DNA of 64,000 nucleotides from Alkalihalobacillus trypoxylicola (GCF_001590785.1 NZ_LTAO01000034.1:65535-129534); one strand, 5' to 3'. Positions 44,398 through 53,230 are shown, counted from the stretch's first letter. Numbers and translations: made by a program. Notes: generated from the sequence alone by a model not told the origin.

Positions 44398-44967
44398 GTG
44401 AGGTCTTTGCTTAACCTTGCTTACGAGTTAGAAAATACCATTGAGATAGATGGAGAATATTACGATATAGATATGAGCTACGACAATGTATTAAGGCTCT
44501 ATGACCTTTTTAATGAAACAGATATAGATGATGCTGCACAAATAGAAATAGCCTTTCAAATGCTATTGAATGTTGAAATAGATATAAGCATTGAAGTTAA
44601 ATCAGATATCGTGACGAAAATATTCGAAAACCTCATATCAGACAAAAAGAGTGCTGACAATGTTGATATAAAAGGGAATCCGATGCCGGAAAGCGCAAGC
44701 TCCAATGATAAGGTGATGTCCTTTAAACAAGATGCAGACTATATCTATGCTTCCTTTATGCAGGATTACAACATAGATTTATTTGAGCAACAAGGTAAAT
44801 TAGATTGGCGTAAATTCTTAGCTTTATTAGATGGCCTTAAGAAAGACACAAGATTAAAAGAAGTTATTGAAATACGTACTATGGAGATGCCAACAGGTAA
44901 AGGATCTTCTAAACAAAGGGATAAAATCAAAAAAGCTAAAGATGCATACAAATTATATGAAGAATAA
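44398..44967 (+). CDS. Gp15-family tail assembly chaperone, second of pair
   Basis: This protein of up to 189 residues (LLNLAYELENTIEIDGEYYDIDMSYDN..., then FMQDYNIDLFEQQGKLDWRKFLALLDGL) matches the phage Gp15 pattern. It lies in the same frame as the preceding chaperone, separated by one TAG codon. Start is GTG at 44398 or TTG at 44407 (after TAGGTGAGG). In most siphophages the two chaperones are linked by frameshift. Here both -1 and +1 shifts hit stop codons at once, so reinitiation or stop read-through are the options. Confidence 0.75.
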   Translation: MRSLLNLAYELENTIEIDGEYYDIDMSYDNVLRLYDLFNETDIDDAAQIEIAFQMLLNVEIDISIEVKSDIVTKIFENLISDKKSADNVDIKGNPMPESASSNDKVMSFKQDADYIYASFMQDYNIDLFEQQGKLDWRKFLALLDGLKKDTRLKEVIEIRTMEMPTGKGSSKQRDKIKKAKDAYKLYEE

Positions 44968-44978
44968 TCTTCCAATAG

Positions 44979-44998
44979 AGTGAAACTTTCACTATACT
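44979..44998 (+). promoter_or_regulatory. Palindrome overlapping a -10-like box, ahead of the SHOCT gene
   Basis: AGTGAAACTTTCACT (44979-44993) is a perfect palindrome about a central C, and TATACT (44993-44998) follows. No good -35 is seen. It could be an operator-controlled promoter for an independently expressed gene. Confidence 0.4.
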
Positions 44999-45028
44999 AG
45001 GACGTATAGACTATTGGAGGTGGTTTGT

Positions 45029-45562
45029 ATGGGAATTATGAAATGGTTTCAACCTAGAGGTATTGTTGTTACGGTAGTTAAGGGTAAAATAGGTCCTAAA
45101 AAAGACAGTTCATACTTATTAATGTTCACAGATGACAAAGGAATTGTAAAAGTAAATAAGAGAATGTATTACTTTTTAGGCGTGTCTGAGCAATCTATGT
45201 CAGAAATGAGTACAGCTAAAACTTTATCGGGCGCTGCTATAGGAACAATTTTTGCTCCTGGATTAGGAACTTTAATCGGTGGCGCAATCGGAGCGAAGAA
45301 GAAAAAGAAAACAAACTATACATTTGCTTTTATGGATGTAGAAACAAGTGAAAAATTCATGATTGAAGCTAATCTTTTTGCTACTAACCCGAAAGAATTA
45401 GAAAGGTTAGAAGCGCATCCGATTGCCAATGAACAGACTTTAAGTGGTGAAAAAGCTCAATCATCAACTGCTGATGAAATTAGAGAGTTCAAAAAGCTAC
45501 TCGATGAAGGCGTCATATCTGAGGAAGAATTTAACGAGAAGAAAAAACAGTTATTATCTTAA
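45029..45562 (+). CDS. SHOCT-domain protein, probable moron
   Basis: This 177-residue protein has an N-terminal beta domain, a glycine-rich hydrophobic segment (LSGAAIGTIFAPGLGTLIGGAIGA, split across about 66-90), a KKKKK stretch and a C-terminal SHOCT motif (EIREFKKLLDEGVISEEEFNEKKKQLL). ATG at 45029 follows GGAGG. SHOCT proteins are usually of host type. This gene breaks the tail operon and has a palindromic promoter-like site before it and a terminator after it, so it may be expressed in the lysogen. Confidence 0.75.
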   Translation: MGIMKWFQPRGIVVTVVKGKIGPKKDSSYLLMFTDDKGIVKVNKRMYYFLGVSEQSMSEMSTAKTLSGAAIGTIFAPGLGTLIGGAIGAKKKKKTNYTFAFMDVETSEKFMIEANLFATNPKELERLEAHPIANEQTLSGEKAQSSTADEIREFKKLLDEGVISEEEFNEKKKQLLS

Positions 45563-45576
45563 CTTTATAAATACAT

Positions 45577-45605
45577 TAGTCACTCTTGTGAGTGGCTATT
45601 TTTTA
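45577..45605 (+). terminator. Terminator after the SHOCT gene
   Basis: TAGTCACTC pairs with GAGTGGCTA, then six T. It is related in sequence to the hairpins at 34239 and 35964. Confidence 0.75.
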
Positions 45606-45627
45606 TGCCTATTAAGGCGGTGGAAGA

Positions 45628-45738
45628 ATGAAAGAAATGAGATGCAAGAAATGTAATAAGTTATTAGCAAAGCTTAAGGGCAAGGCTGAGATTAAATGCC
45701 CTAAATGTGCAACGGTGAATACTGTAGATAACCGTTAG
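45628..45738 (+). CDS. Com-like small zinc-finger protein
   Basis: A 36-residue protein with two CxxC pairs (MRCKKCNKLLAKLKG and IKCPKCATVN). The spacing and the phrase 'RCKKCNKLLAK...EIKCPKCxTxN' match Com, the Mu protein that activates translation of mom by opening an mRNA hairpin. No mom is seen nearby. GGTGGAAG precedes the ATG. A role in translation of a late gene is inferred. Confidence 0.65.
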   Translation: MKEMRCKKCNKLLAKLKGKAEIKCPKCATVNTVDNR

Positions 45739-45792
45739 AGAGCCAGAGAGCCCCTGTACAATCAATTCTTTTGTATGGGGGTGATTATGTAA

Positions 45793-48099
45793 ATGGCAGA
45801 TGGAAAAATAATAATTGATGTCATGCTTGAAGATGGTCAAGTTGCTAAAGGTGTCGCTAATTTAGATAGAGATCTTGGCGGTTTAGAAAAGAGTGGAGAG
45901 CGCGGGTCACTTGGTATAGGGAAAATCGTAACAGCTCTTGGGCTTGTGGCAATCGGCGCCAAAGCAATCGGATTAGTGCGTGACTCTATCGACAGTGCAT
46001 TTAAGCGTATCGATACGATGGAAGCTTTCGACCGTACCATGACGGCTATTACTGGGAGTAGCGAAGCGGCATCAAAAGCATTAGACCGAACGAGTGACGC
46101 GGTAACAGGCACTGCATACGGTCTTGATGTTGCGGCAGCGGCGGTTCAAAACTTTGTTACCCGCGGGACGGATATAAACAAAGCAACCGATTATATCGCT
46201 ACTTGGGGCGATGCAGTCGCTTTCTATGGGGATGGAACAAACGACCAACTATCAAGTGTTTCAGATGCATTAGCAAAAATGTTAACGACGAATAAGGTGA
46301 CGATGGACCAAGTAAATCGTTTATACGATGCAGGTATCGCGGGTCCAGAAATGTATGCAGATGCAACAGGTAAAAGTGTAGAGAAAGTTCAAAAAGAATT
46401 TCAAAGTGGCAAAATAACCGCTGAGGACTTTGTAGATGTAGTAACAGAAGCTATGAAAGAAGGAACTGACAGTTTTGTTGCGATAGAAGGCGCTGCAAAA
46501 GAATCAGGTAATTCATGGGGAAATGTTTTTGGTAATATGAGAGCCGCTGTTACTCGTGGTGTTATCTCTATAATACAATCTATCGATGAAATGTTAACAA
46601 GTAACGGGTTGCCAGAAATGCGGTCCATGATAGCTCAATTCGGTAAAACATTTGAAAATATATTAAAAAAAGCGGCGGAAGCTATCCCTCCTTTTATTCA
46701 AAAGATAATTGATGTATACAATTTTATGAAACCTATACTTCCCCTATTAGGGTATATTGCATTAGCTATCGGGATGGCCGTTGCCGCATTCGCTACTTTC
46801 AATTCGGCTGTATGGATAATTAATTTAGTCAGAAATGCTTTTACATTGTTAAATAATACACTATTAGCTAATCCAATATTCAAAGTAATAGCTGTCATTT
46901 CTGCTTTAGTGGCAATATTGATTTACCTTTACAACAACAATGAATTCGTAAGAGAAAAGATAGATGCTGCATGGCAAGCAATTCAAGTATATTTTGCAGT
47001 AGCGATGGAATTTATCCAGAACATTATTGGAACTGTCATGCCTTATATCATGGAGTTCATAGGGAATATATTAGATGGAATCCAAGAATTTTGGGCGAAT
47101 AACGGGGAAATGATTATGTCCTATGTAGAATTAGCATGGGAGTTTATTAAGACCGTTATATCAACGATTGGAGATGTTATTTCTGCGATTGTCGAAACGG
47201 TAACTCAATTTATCGCCGAAGTTTGGGAAAAACATGGTGAAACCATTATGAGTGCACTTAAAATGGCGTGGGATTTCATCAAAACAGTAGTTGAAACGAC
47301 CATTAATATAGTTTGGGGCATAATAAAGGCTATTTTAAACAATATACAAAGTTATTGGGAAGCGGGATGGCAAGTGATTAGTGCTGTAGCTTCTGTTGTG
47401 TGGGAAGTTATTAAAACAACAATCAATAATTTTATTGATTTAATTATGGGTATCATAAGTACCGTCATGGCTTTAATACAAGGAGACTGGGAAGGCGCTT
47501 GGGAATCCATAAAGCAAACAGTGGAAAATATATGGAATAATATAAAAAGCTTCTTTGAAAATGTCGATTTAGTCAAAACAGGAAAGGATATCATTAGTGG
47601 ACTAATCAAGGGAATTGGCTCTATGGGGGATGCTGTTTGGGAGTCTGTAAAAGGGATTGGTTCAAGTATCAAAAATGGTTTTACAAGCTTCTTCTCGATT
47701 CATTCTCCATCACGTTGGATGCGTGACGAAATCGGAGTTAACCTCATTAAAGGGGTGGCAGTCGGTTTTGATAAAGAAGAGAACAGCATGAAGAGGAAAA
47801 CAAAAGAAGCGACCGACTGGATGAAGCCAGATGTAAGTGAATTTGTAAATCCGTTACGAGGCGCTACGGTGCAACTTAGTAACTTAACAGGTATTGGCAA
47901 TATGCAAGCAACAGAAGCTGTTAGACAGACCAGAAACGAGCCTTATAATGATGCAGAGGTTAAGGCTTTATTAAAGGATATTGCCGAAAATATCGGTGGT
48001 GACTTATATATCGGAGAGGAAAAATTTGGCTCTTATGTAGATAGGTCACAAGGTCAACTAACAGGGTTTAAAGCAAGGAGGTTGGCGACAGGTGAGTAG
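45793..48099 (+). CDS. Tail tape measure protein
   Basis: This 768-residue protein sets tail length. It has an N-terminal tape-measure core (about 60-220; GSSEAASKALDRTSDAVTGTAYGLD, then ATWGDAVAFYGDGTNDQL and NKVTMDQVNRLYDAG), several hydrophobic helices (310-385), and repeated Trp-containing helical units (WEFIKTVIST, WDFIKTVVET, WEVIKTTINN) spaced about 40-60 residues. A C-terminal SIHSPSRWMRDEIG motif is typical of the family. At about 0.15 nm per residue it predicts a tail of roughly 115 nm. Confidence 0.95.
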   Translation: MADGKIIIDVMLEDGQVAKGVANLDRDLGGLEKSGERGSLGIGKIVTALGLVAIGAKAIGLVRDSIDSAFKRIDTMEAFDRTMTAITGSSEAASKALDRTSDAVTGTAYGLDVAAAAVQNFVTRGTDINKATDYIATWGDAVAFYGDGTNDQLSSVSDALAKMLTTNKVTMDQVNRLYDAGIAGPEMYADATGKSVEKVQKEFQSGKITAEDFVDVVTEAMKEGTDSFVAIEGAAKESGNSWGNVFGNMRAAVTRGVISIIQSIDEMLTSNGLPEMRSMIAQFGKTFENILKKAAEAIPPFIQKIIDVYNFMKPILPLLGYIALAIGMAVAAFATFNSAVWIINLVRNAFTLLNNTLLANPIFKVIAVISALVAILIYLYNNNEFVREKIDAAWQAIQVYFAVAMEFIQNIIGTVMPYIMEFIGNILDGIQEFWANNGEMIMSYVELAWEFIKTVISTIGDVISAIVETVTQFIAEVWEKHGETIMSALKMAWDFIKTVVETTINIVWGIIKAILNNIQSYWEAGWQVISAVASVVWEVIKTTINNFIDLIMGIISTVMALIQGDWEGAWESIKQTVENIWNNIKSFFENVDLVKTGKDIISGLIKGIGSMGDAVWESVKGIGSSIKNGFTSFFSIHSPSRWMRDEIGVNLIKGVAVGFDKEENSMKRKTKEATDWMKPDVSEFVNPLRGATVQLSNLTGIGNMQATEAVRQTRNEPYNDAEVKALLKDIAENIGGDLYIGEEKFGSYVDRSQGQLTGFKARRLATGE

Positions 48100-48799
48100 G
48101 TTTGGTATTACCTATGATAGAAAGCACAGTTATAGAGATATAGGGTTGACTGTAGCAAGTAAGAAAATAGGCAACCCTAAAAAGATTAAAAGAAAACAAA
48201 GGGTCCCTCATTCTAATAAGATATATGATTTTAGTTCAGTCTATGGAGGGCAAGAATATGAAGAACGCCTTATAACGTTAGTATTCAATGTAGCAGATTA
48301 CAACAAAGTGAATTTAGCTATAGAAAAGATACAGGCTCTTAATTGGCTGATGCAATCAAATGAAAAGATAAGATTAGAAGATGACTATATACCAGGCTAT
48401 TATTTCTTGGCAGAGGTGGAAGAAGCGCCAGACTTTGACGAATTGAAATATCACGGAACGTTAACCGTCACCTTTACTGCTTATCCTTTTAAGATTAGCA
48501 TTTTAGAAGAAGGTCATGATATATGGGATGTGACTAATTTCCTGTTAGATATATTTCAAATCACTCAATATAATGTCACAGGCAGACGAGATATAACACT
48601 CTATAATAATGGTGCGTCGAATGTGCACCCTGTTATAAGAGCTACTGCCCCTATGCAGTTCGTGACTTCTACCGCTAATTACAATGTGCCGATAGGTGAA
48701 TCAAGTTCATTAGACTTCTTTATTCCGCAGGGTGTTATCGATTTTACGATAGTTGGAAATGGAGAAGTTTCTTTTCATTGGCATAAGGAGTTGATTTAG
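48092..48799 (+). CDS. Distal tail protein (Dit), SPP1 gp19.1-like
   Basis: This 235-residue protein has the siphovirus Dit N-domain: FGITYDRKHSYRDIGLTVASKKI, then RVPHSNKIYDFSSVYGGQEYEERLI, and a galectin-like C-domain (SNVHPVIRATAPMQFV). It forms the ring at the tail tip hub. GTG at 48092 overlaps the tape measure stop; AGGAGG lies 10 bases upstream. Confidence 0.9.
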   Translation: MSRFGITYDRKHSYRDIGLTVASKKIGNPKKIKRKQRVPHSNKIYDFSSVYGGQEYEERLITLVFNVADYNKVNLAIEKIQALNWLMQSNEKIRLEDDYIPGYYFLAEVEEAPDFDELKYHGTLTVTFTAYPFKISILEEGHDIWDVTNFLLDIFQITQYNVTGRRDITLYNNGASNVHPVIRATAPMQFVTSTANYNVPIGESSSLDFFIPQGVIDFTIVGNGEVSFHWHKELI

Positions 48800-50334
48800 T
48801 GTACAGAGTTTCATTGATAAATGATGGAGAAATCACCGAAATACAAAGCTCTCATTTTAACGGATTAAAATTGATTGACCCTATGATTAATCAAGGTATA
48901 AATGTAGCTAACACTTTCAAATTTACAATTTTACCAGACAATCCAGGATATGAATTGATACGGCCATACAAAACACTAGTAAGAGTCTTGAACACTCAGA
49001 CAAACACACTAGATTTTGATGGTCGTATTTTGTCTCTTGTTGAGAATATGACTGAAGATGGTTCATACGGAAAGTCTTTTATTTGCGAGGATGAATTAGG
49101 GTTTCTAAACGATTCCTGTCAACGTCATGGAGAATATCACGATATTTCAGTTAGGGATTTTCTTCAAATCATGATTAATAATCACAATGCAGATATAGCT
49201 CATGACGAGATAGACAAAACCTTTGTATTAGGTGAGGTAACGGTAGATTCTTCAACAGGAACTTTATACAGATATCTTAATTACGAAAACACCTTAGATG
49301 CTATCTTTGACAAGTTAGTTGATAGGTTAGGTGGAGAATTAAGGGTTAGGAAAGTTGATGGTGTAAGGTACTTAGATTACATCGTACCTCAACAAATCAT
49401 ACAGACAACTGAAATACGGATAGCGAAAAATTTGCGATCTATTTCAAAAGAAACGGACCCGACAGACATCATCACAAGATTAATCCCTTTAGGCTCACGT
49501 ATAGAATCAGAGGACGAAGGGGCAACGGATGCATCACAAGCAAGGGTGACAATTGCTGATGTAAATGGTGGTAGGGATTATATAGAGGATTTAGCTGCAC
49601 AAGGTATATTCTCCGTCCTTACAAAGAATGTGGCTTGGGATGACGTAAATGAACCTGGTATTTTACTTAGTCGAGGTAGAGAGTATCTAAGAGAAAACAA
49701 TCGAGTCAAAGTTAAATATGTCATATCGGCACTTGACCTATCCCTAATCAAATTAGCTCCACATAGTTTTGAGGTCGGCTATTATTACCCGGTCATTAAT
49801 CCTGTAATGAACATTAATGAAAATCTAAGGGTAATAGGTAAGTCTATTAATCTAAACGAACCAGAGCAAAACAGCCTTGTTATAGGAGACCAATTTTTAA
49901 CGGCATCGGATTATCAAAACAGAGCGAATCAAAGCGCTAGAAAAATCTTTGATTTAGAGGAAACAGTAGGTAGGCAATCACAAGTTATAACGAACATACG
50001 AAAAGAAGTAACTAATGTTGAATCCTCTTTAAATGACTTACAACAAGCTATAGAAAATGCTGATTTAGAAGGCTTAGAACAAGTTATTACTAATTTGACC
50101 TCAGCAGTAGATAGATTAGAAGATTTAGTGCCAGATATAGAAAAGATAGCCGACTTGCAACAAGCCGTTGAAGTCCTTACAAATATCGTACAGAATCACG
50201 AGCAAAGAATTAACGGCAATGAGCAAGGAATAGCAGTTACATCACAATTGCTATCAGCTTATGAAGCGAGTAATAACCTAGAAATACAACAAATTAAGGC
50301 TCGATTAGATGCCTTAGATGGAGGTAATGAATGA
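48799..50334 (+). CDS. Tail-associated lysin/tip protein (Tal, prophage endopeptidase tail family)
   Basis: This 511-residue protein has the gp27/Tal-like N-part (YRVSLINDGEITEIQSSHFNGL, SLVENMTEDGSYGKSFICEDELGFLND, then LGGELRVRKVDGVRYLDYI) and a long coiled-coil C-part (about 395-505). No lytic domain is visible after the structural core, so it is probably only a tip and fibre-holder. The GTG start overlaps the Dit stop; the end overlaps the spike gene by four bases. Confidence 0.87.
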   Translation: MYRVSLINDGEITEIQSSHFNGLKLIDPMINQGINVANTFKFTILPDNPGYELIRPYKTLVRVLNTQTNTLDFDGRILSLVENMTEDGSYGKSFICEDELGFLNDSCQRHGEYHDISVRDFLQIMINNHNADIAHDEIDKTFVLGEVTVDSSTGTLYRYLNYENTLDAIFDKLVDRLGGELRVRKVDGVRYLDYIVPQQIIQTTEIRIAKNLRSISKETDPTDIITRLIPLGSRIESEDEGATDASQARVTIADVNGGRDYIEDLAAQGIFSVLTKNVAWDDVNEPGILLSRGREYLRENNRVKVKYVISALDLSLIKLAPHSFEVGYYYPVINPVMNINENLRVIGKSINLNEPEQNSLVIGDQFLTASDYQNRANQSARKIFDLEETVGRQSQVITNIRKEVTNVESSLNDLQQAIENADLEGLEQVITNLTSAVDRLEDLVPDIEKIADLQQAVEVLTNIVQNHEQRINGNEQGIAVTSQLLSAYEASNNLEIQQIKARLDALDGGNE

Positions 50335-51944
50335 CAGAAGTAAATCAGATTAAGCAAACGGATGTTAACAAAATTCTCCAATTGTTGCAATCTATAAATG
50401 AAACACAATACAGAGACCCTACCGAGATTAGTCCAAAACAACCAGAATACAATCCAAACGAAGTGCCATCTCTAGTTAAAAATTATACGACTCAAACAAG
50501 AGAAAAAATGTTTGGAAAAGACACAAGAGAAGCTATGGCGAGGGCGGCAGAAATCACAGCGATTATTGCAGATGGGGCAAAAGTTTCGGCTGATGTAGCT
50601 ACCGAGATCACACAAAGTTTACTTGATGGCGCTTTTGACACGGCAGGAATCGAACAAAATTTCGAGCAAAGATTGAACGACGCTATCGCTAATCTGCAAC
50701 CAGAATGGACTCAATTTAAAGAAGATACTAATGAACAGTTGACACATGTAGAGGAAAAACTAGAAGAACTAACATCTGATTATGATGTGACTGTAACGGT
50801 AGGTAGTGGCGGCGATTACGAGTCAATCAATGAAGCTATTGAATTTTTAAGTCGTAAAAGATTTAGATATAAATTAAATGGTCTGAAAGCTGAGATAAAG
50901 CTGCTAACAGGTTTTAATATGACGGAGCAAGTGTTAGTGAGAGGTATCGATTTAGGATTTATCACTATCACCGCAGAAGACGAAGAAGTAACGATTATTC
51001 GCTCTTTCTTAATAGAATCATTTTCCGTAACTGACAATACTGTTTATCCGGCATTCGGAGCAGCAGATAATGGAGTCTTGCCAATTATTGATGTTAAATT
51101 TGTCATGAGCTACTCTGGCGACGCATTAAACCGTCACGGTGTATTTGTTGCAGATGGAGCTAGATCTGTTATAAGACCAGAAGCTGGTGTTATTAATAGT
51201 GGCGGAGTTGGTTTGTATGCTTTTAATGGTGCTCACATCGTGGCTTTTGGGTCGGTATTTGACGGCGCTAATAGCGCTTGCCTTTTAGCATTTAGGGGAT
51301 CATATATCAACTTTAGAAACGGGAGCGGGAAAAATTCTAATGGCAATGGTGTTTATTTAGGAAGTTCTTCAGTCGTTGAAGCTATGCACGCTGATTTTTC
51401 TGGGGCAAGAGGACATGCTGCTTGGGTTTATGCTGGAGGTCGCCTTAATATACGTCATGGTAATTTATCAGGAGCAGGGGAAAGAGCGATCCACGCTCAT
51501 TTTAACAGTCAAGTAAGTGCGGCATCTTCAAACTTATCAGGAGCGCGGGGGAGAGGTGCTAGTGCGACTCAGGCATCTACAATTGATTTAGACAGTGCGA
51601 TTATAGAGGATTGTGGGTCGCAAGGTATATACGCAGACGGAGCATCAACAGTTAATGCTGATGGAGTAACTGTAAAAAGGTGCGGAAATAATGCAGGAGT
51701 TTACGCTGCTACTGGCGCTACCGTAAATGTTAGTAATGGATTAATAACAGATAATATTTTACATGGAATTTATGCTAACCGCGGTGGAAGAATCAACGCA
51801 GATGATGCAGATTGTAGCGGGAACGGTCAAGCTCGTGACATTAGAATAGACAGAGGATCTATTATATCTGCTTATAATGCTTTAGGTAGTGTGGGAGCTC
51901 AATTAGAAAATGAAGTTACAAGTGCAGGAATCATATTTAGGTAG
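50331..51944 (+). CDS. Tail spike with right-handed beta-helix
   Basis: This 537-residue protein has an N-terminal tail-binding helix region (about 1-150, ending in a coiled coil) and, from about 155, a parallel beta-helix with repeated turns rich in Gly, Asn, Ala and Val (SSVVEAMHADFSGARGHAAW, GRLNIRHGNLSGAGERAIHA, STVNADGVTVKRCG). Such spikes bind or cut cell-wall polysaccharide at the host surface. It starts inside the Tal stop (ATGA). Confidence 0.85.
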   Translation: MTEVNQIKQTDVNKILQLLQSINETQYRDPTEISPKQPEYNPNEVPSLVKNYTTQTREKMFGKDTREAMARAAEITAIIADGAKVSADVATEITQSLLDGAFDTAGIEQNFEQRLNDAIANLQPEWTQFKEDTNEQLTHVEEKLEELTSDYDVTVTVGSGGDYESINEAIEFLSRKRFRYKLNGLKAEIKLLTGFNMTEQVLVRGIDLGFITITAEDEEVTIIRSFLIESFSVTDNTVYPAFGAADNGVLPIIDVKFVMSYSGDALNRHGVFVADGARSVIRPEAGVINSGGVGLYAFNGAHIVAFGSVFDGANSACLLAFRGSYINFRNGSGKNSNGNGVYLGSSSVVEAMHADFSGARGHAAWVYAGGRLNIRHGNLSGAGERAIHAHFNSQVSAASSNLSGARGRGASATQASTIDLDSAIIEDCGSQGIYADGASTVNADGVTVKRCGNNAGVYAATGATVNVSNGLITDNILHGIYANRGGRINADDADCSGNGQARDIRIDRGSIISAYNALGSVGAQLENEVTSAGIIFR

Positions 51945-51953
51945 GTGATAAGC

Positions 51954-52202
51954 GTGTACAATACAGTTGTAAGGGCGAATGTATCGACAGGAATTAGATA
52001 TAATCACGTATCTAAACAGATTAAAGAGCATCATGTAAAATTTGGAGAAAAAATTTTATTAATTGACCGAATCACAGAAGAAGGCGAAATAATAGAGGAT
52101 GTCCATTTATTAGAAGAAGTCCAAACACAAGAAGAGAAAGTACAAGAAATGGAAGATGCAATAATTGAATTGTCTATGTTAGTAGGTGATTCACTTGTTT
52201 AA
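51954..52202 (+). CDS. Small tail-region protein, 82 residues
   Basis: GTG at 51954 follows TAGGTGATAAGC. A beta-start (YNTVVRANVSTGIRYNHV) and a C-terminal acidic coiled coil (TQEEKVQEMEDAIIELSMLV). It lies between spike and lysis genes, the place of XkdW-like proteins. Function unknown. Confidence 0.6.
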   Translation: MYNTVVRANVSTGIRYNHVSKQIKEHHVKFGEKILLIDRITEEGEIIEDVHLLEEVQTQEEKVQEMEDAIIELSMLVGDSLV

Positions 52203-52326
52203 CGAAAATAGTGGTTTGGTCAAAATTTGGGTTAGGCATATAGAATCGGGAGAGAGGACGATTGAGGAAATCCCTCCACTTAGCAACCTAAGAGAAGTGG
52301 TTATATCACTAATCGATAATAAGTAA
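52195..52326 (+). CDS. Small phage protein, 43 residues
   Basis: TTG start overlapping the previous stop, with TAGGTGAT just before. Sequence begins MFNENSGLVKIWVRHIESG. The position matches the tiny XkdX-type genes after tail fibres, but the XkdX motif is not evident. Confidence 0.5.
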   Translation: MFNENSGLVKIWVRHIESGERTIEEIPPLSNLREVVISLIDNK

Positions 52327-52345
52327 GAAAGAAGGTGACAATTAA

Positions 52346-52462
52346 TTGACGAATAAAGAAATTAAGAAAGAAATCATAAAGCAAAACAGCATCTTTTTGC
52401 TTGGATGCGGAGCCGTAATTTCCTTTACTATAGGGATGGCTTATGGACTCTATTTTCTGTAG
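52346..52462 (+). CDS. Small single-span membrane protein, 38 residues
   Basis: TTG start after GAAGGTGAC. A basic N-terminus (TNKEIKKEIIKQN) leads into one membrane helix (IFLLGCGAVISFTIGMAYGLYFL, about 16-38). It could be a minor holin or antiholin, but the lysis genes proper lie about 0.8 kb further on. It overlaps a longer frame at 52405. Confidence 0.45.
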   Translation: MTNKEIKKEIIKQNSIFLLGCGAVISFTIGMAYGLYFL

Positions 52463-52638
52463 TTGGTCAAGTTTATGTGAGAGTGACAGAGGATGTCCAA
52501 CCGATGGATATTATTAAAGCGTATAATGAGGGTGTCCGTACAGTGTCGCAGGATCCAACCAATGTAAGAGTAATGCAAGTAACAACTCCTTATGATAGTG
52601 ATAAGGGATATGGAGTCGCTTTTTGTTTGCTTAAATGA
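52405..52638 (+). CDS. Uncertain 77-codon frame, possibly a frameshifted continuation
   Basis: The second half (VYVRVTEDVQPMDIIKAYNEGVRTV...) has the composition of a real protein, but no RBS serves the ATG at 52405 or the GTG at 52477. The frame continues the 38-residue membrane gene if one shifts by one base. It may therefore be the rest of an originally longer membrane protein broken by a frameshift, or a coupled gene. Confidence 0.35.
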   Translation: MRSRNFLYYRDGLWTLFSVVGQVYVRVTEDVQPMDIIKAYNEGVRTVSQDPTNVRVMQVTTPYDSDKGYGVAFCLLK

Positions 52639-52735
52639 TTCACACCGGATATACCTTTAGAATATTAATAAATCCCTTGCTTTTATTGAGTGAATTACTT
52701 ATGTTGTTTATATCTAATATTTATTGGAGGTTAAC

Positions 52736-53074
52736 ATGCTTAATTTCACTCAAATAGAAGAATATAAGGAATTTACAAATTCCATTAGAGAAGATAAAAA
52801 ATTGTCAAAATTTGAATATCGAGTAAGCGTATTTGACGATTACTCTTTTTTTCCCAAGTTACGTAAACCCATTAAAGAAATACGATTTGGGAATGAGGAT
52901 CATGATAGAGGTGACAAAGTTATGATCAATATTTATAAAGATAAAATTGACTTACATTGTTTACCAGAAGGAGCACAACATCATGTTGTGACCTTAAATA
53001 CAGACAATGATAAAACATTAGAAGATTGCTTATTTCTTATTTTTGACGAATGGAAGAATTATTATTTGAAGTAG
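52736..53074 (+). CDS. Hypothetical protein, 112 residues
   Basis: ATG at 52736 follows TTGGAGG. A soluble acidic protein (FTQIEEYKEFTNSIREDKKL, then KVMINIYKDKIDLHCLPEGAQHHV). It is set apart from the tail genes by about 100 bases and followed by its own terminator, so it may be a lysogeny-expressed extra gene. Function unknown. Confidence 0.6.
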   Translation: MLNFTQIEEYKEFTNSIREDKKLSKFEYRVSVFDDYSFFPKLRKPIKEIRFGNEDHDRGDKVMINIYKDKIDLHCLPEGAQHHVVTLNTDNDKTLEDCLFLIFDEWKNYYLK

Positions 53075-53095
53075 TAGGATGATACTGCGCACTAA

Positions 53096-53124
53096 AGAGA
53101 TACCATAACGGTGTCTCTCTTTTA
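53096..53124 (+). terminator. Terminator after the 112-residue gene
   Basis: AGAGATACC pairs with GGTGTCTCT around ATAAC, followed by CTCTTTTA. Confidence 0.6.
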
Positions 53125-53129
53125 TGTAG

Positions 53130-53230
53130 TTCGGGGAGCGGTCACTCCCCTAGCTCTCATCCACGAGGATATGAGAGTTATATTTATTTATACAGATTAA
53201 TCACGAGGGAGTAAAGGGGCTTAACTCCCA
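53130..53230 (+). other. Three consecutive hairpins ahead of the lysis operon
   Basis: GGGGAG/CTCCCC (about 53133-53150), CTCTCAT/ATGAGAG (53154-53160 and 53171-53177) and GGGAGT/ACTCCC (about 53208-53230) follow one another just before the XhlA-like gene. They could form a leader that times lysis, by inference. Confidence 0.45.

Noticed and set aside
47352-47672. 106-codon minus-strand frame
   Set aside because: Antisense to the tape measure gene.
52195-52326. XkdX assignment for the 43-residue gene
   Set aside because: Position fits, but the characteristic XkdX residues are not visible.
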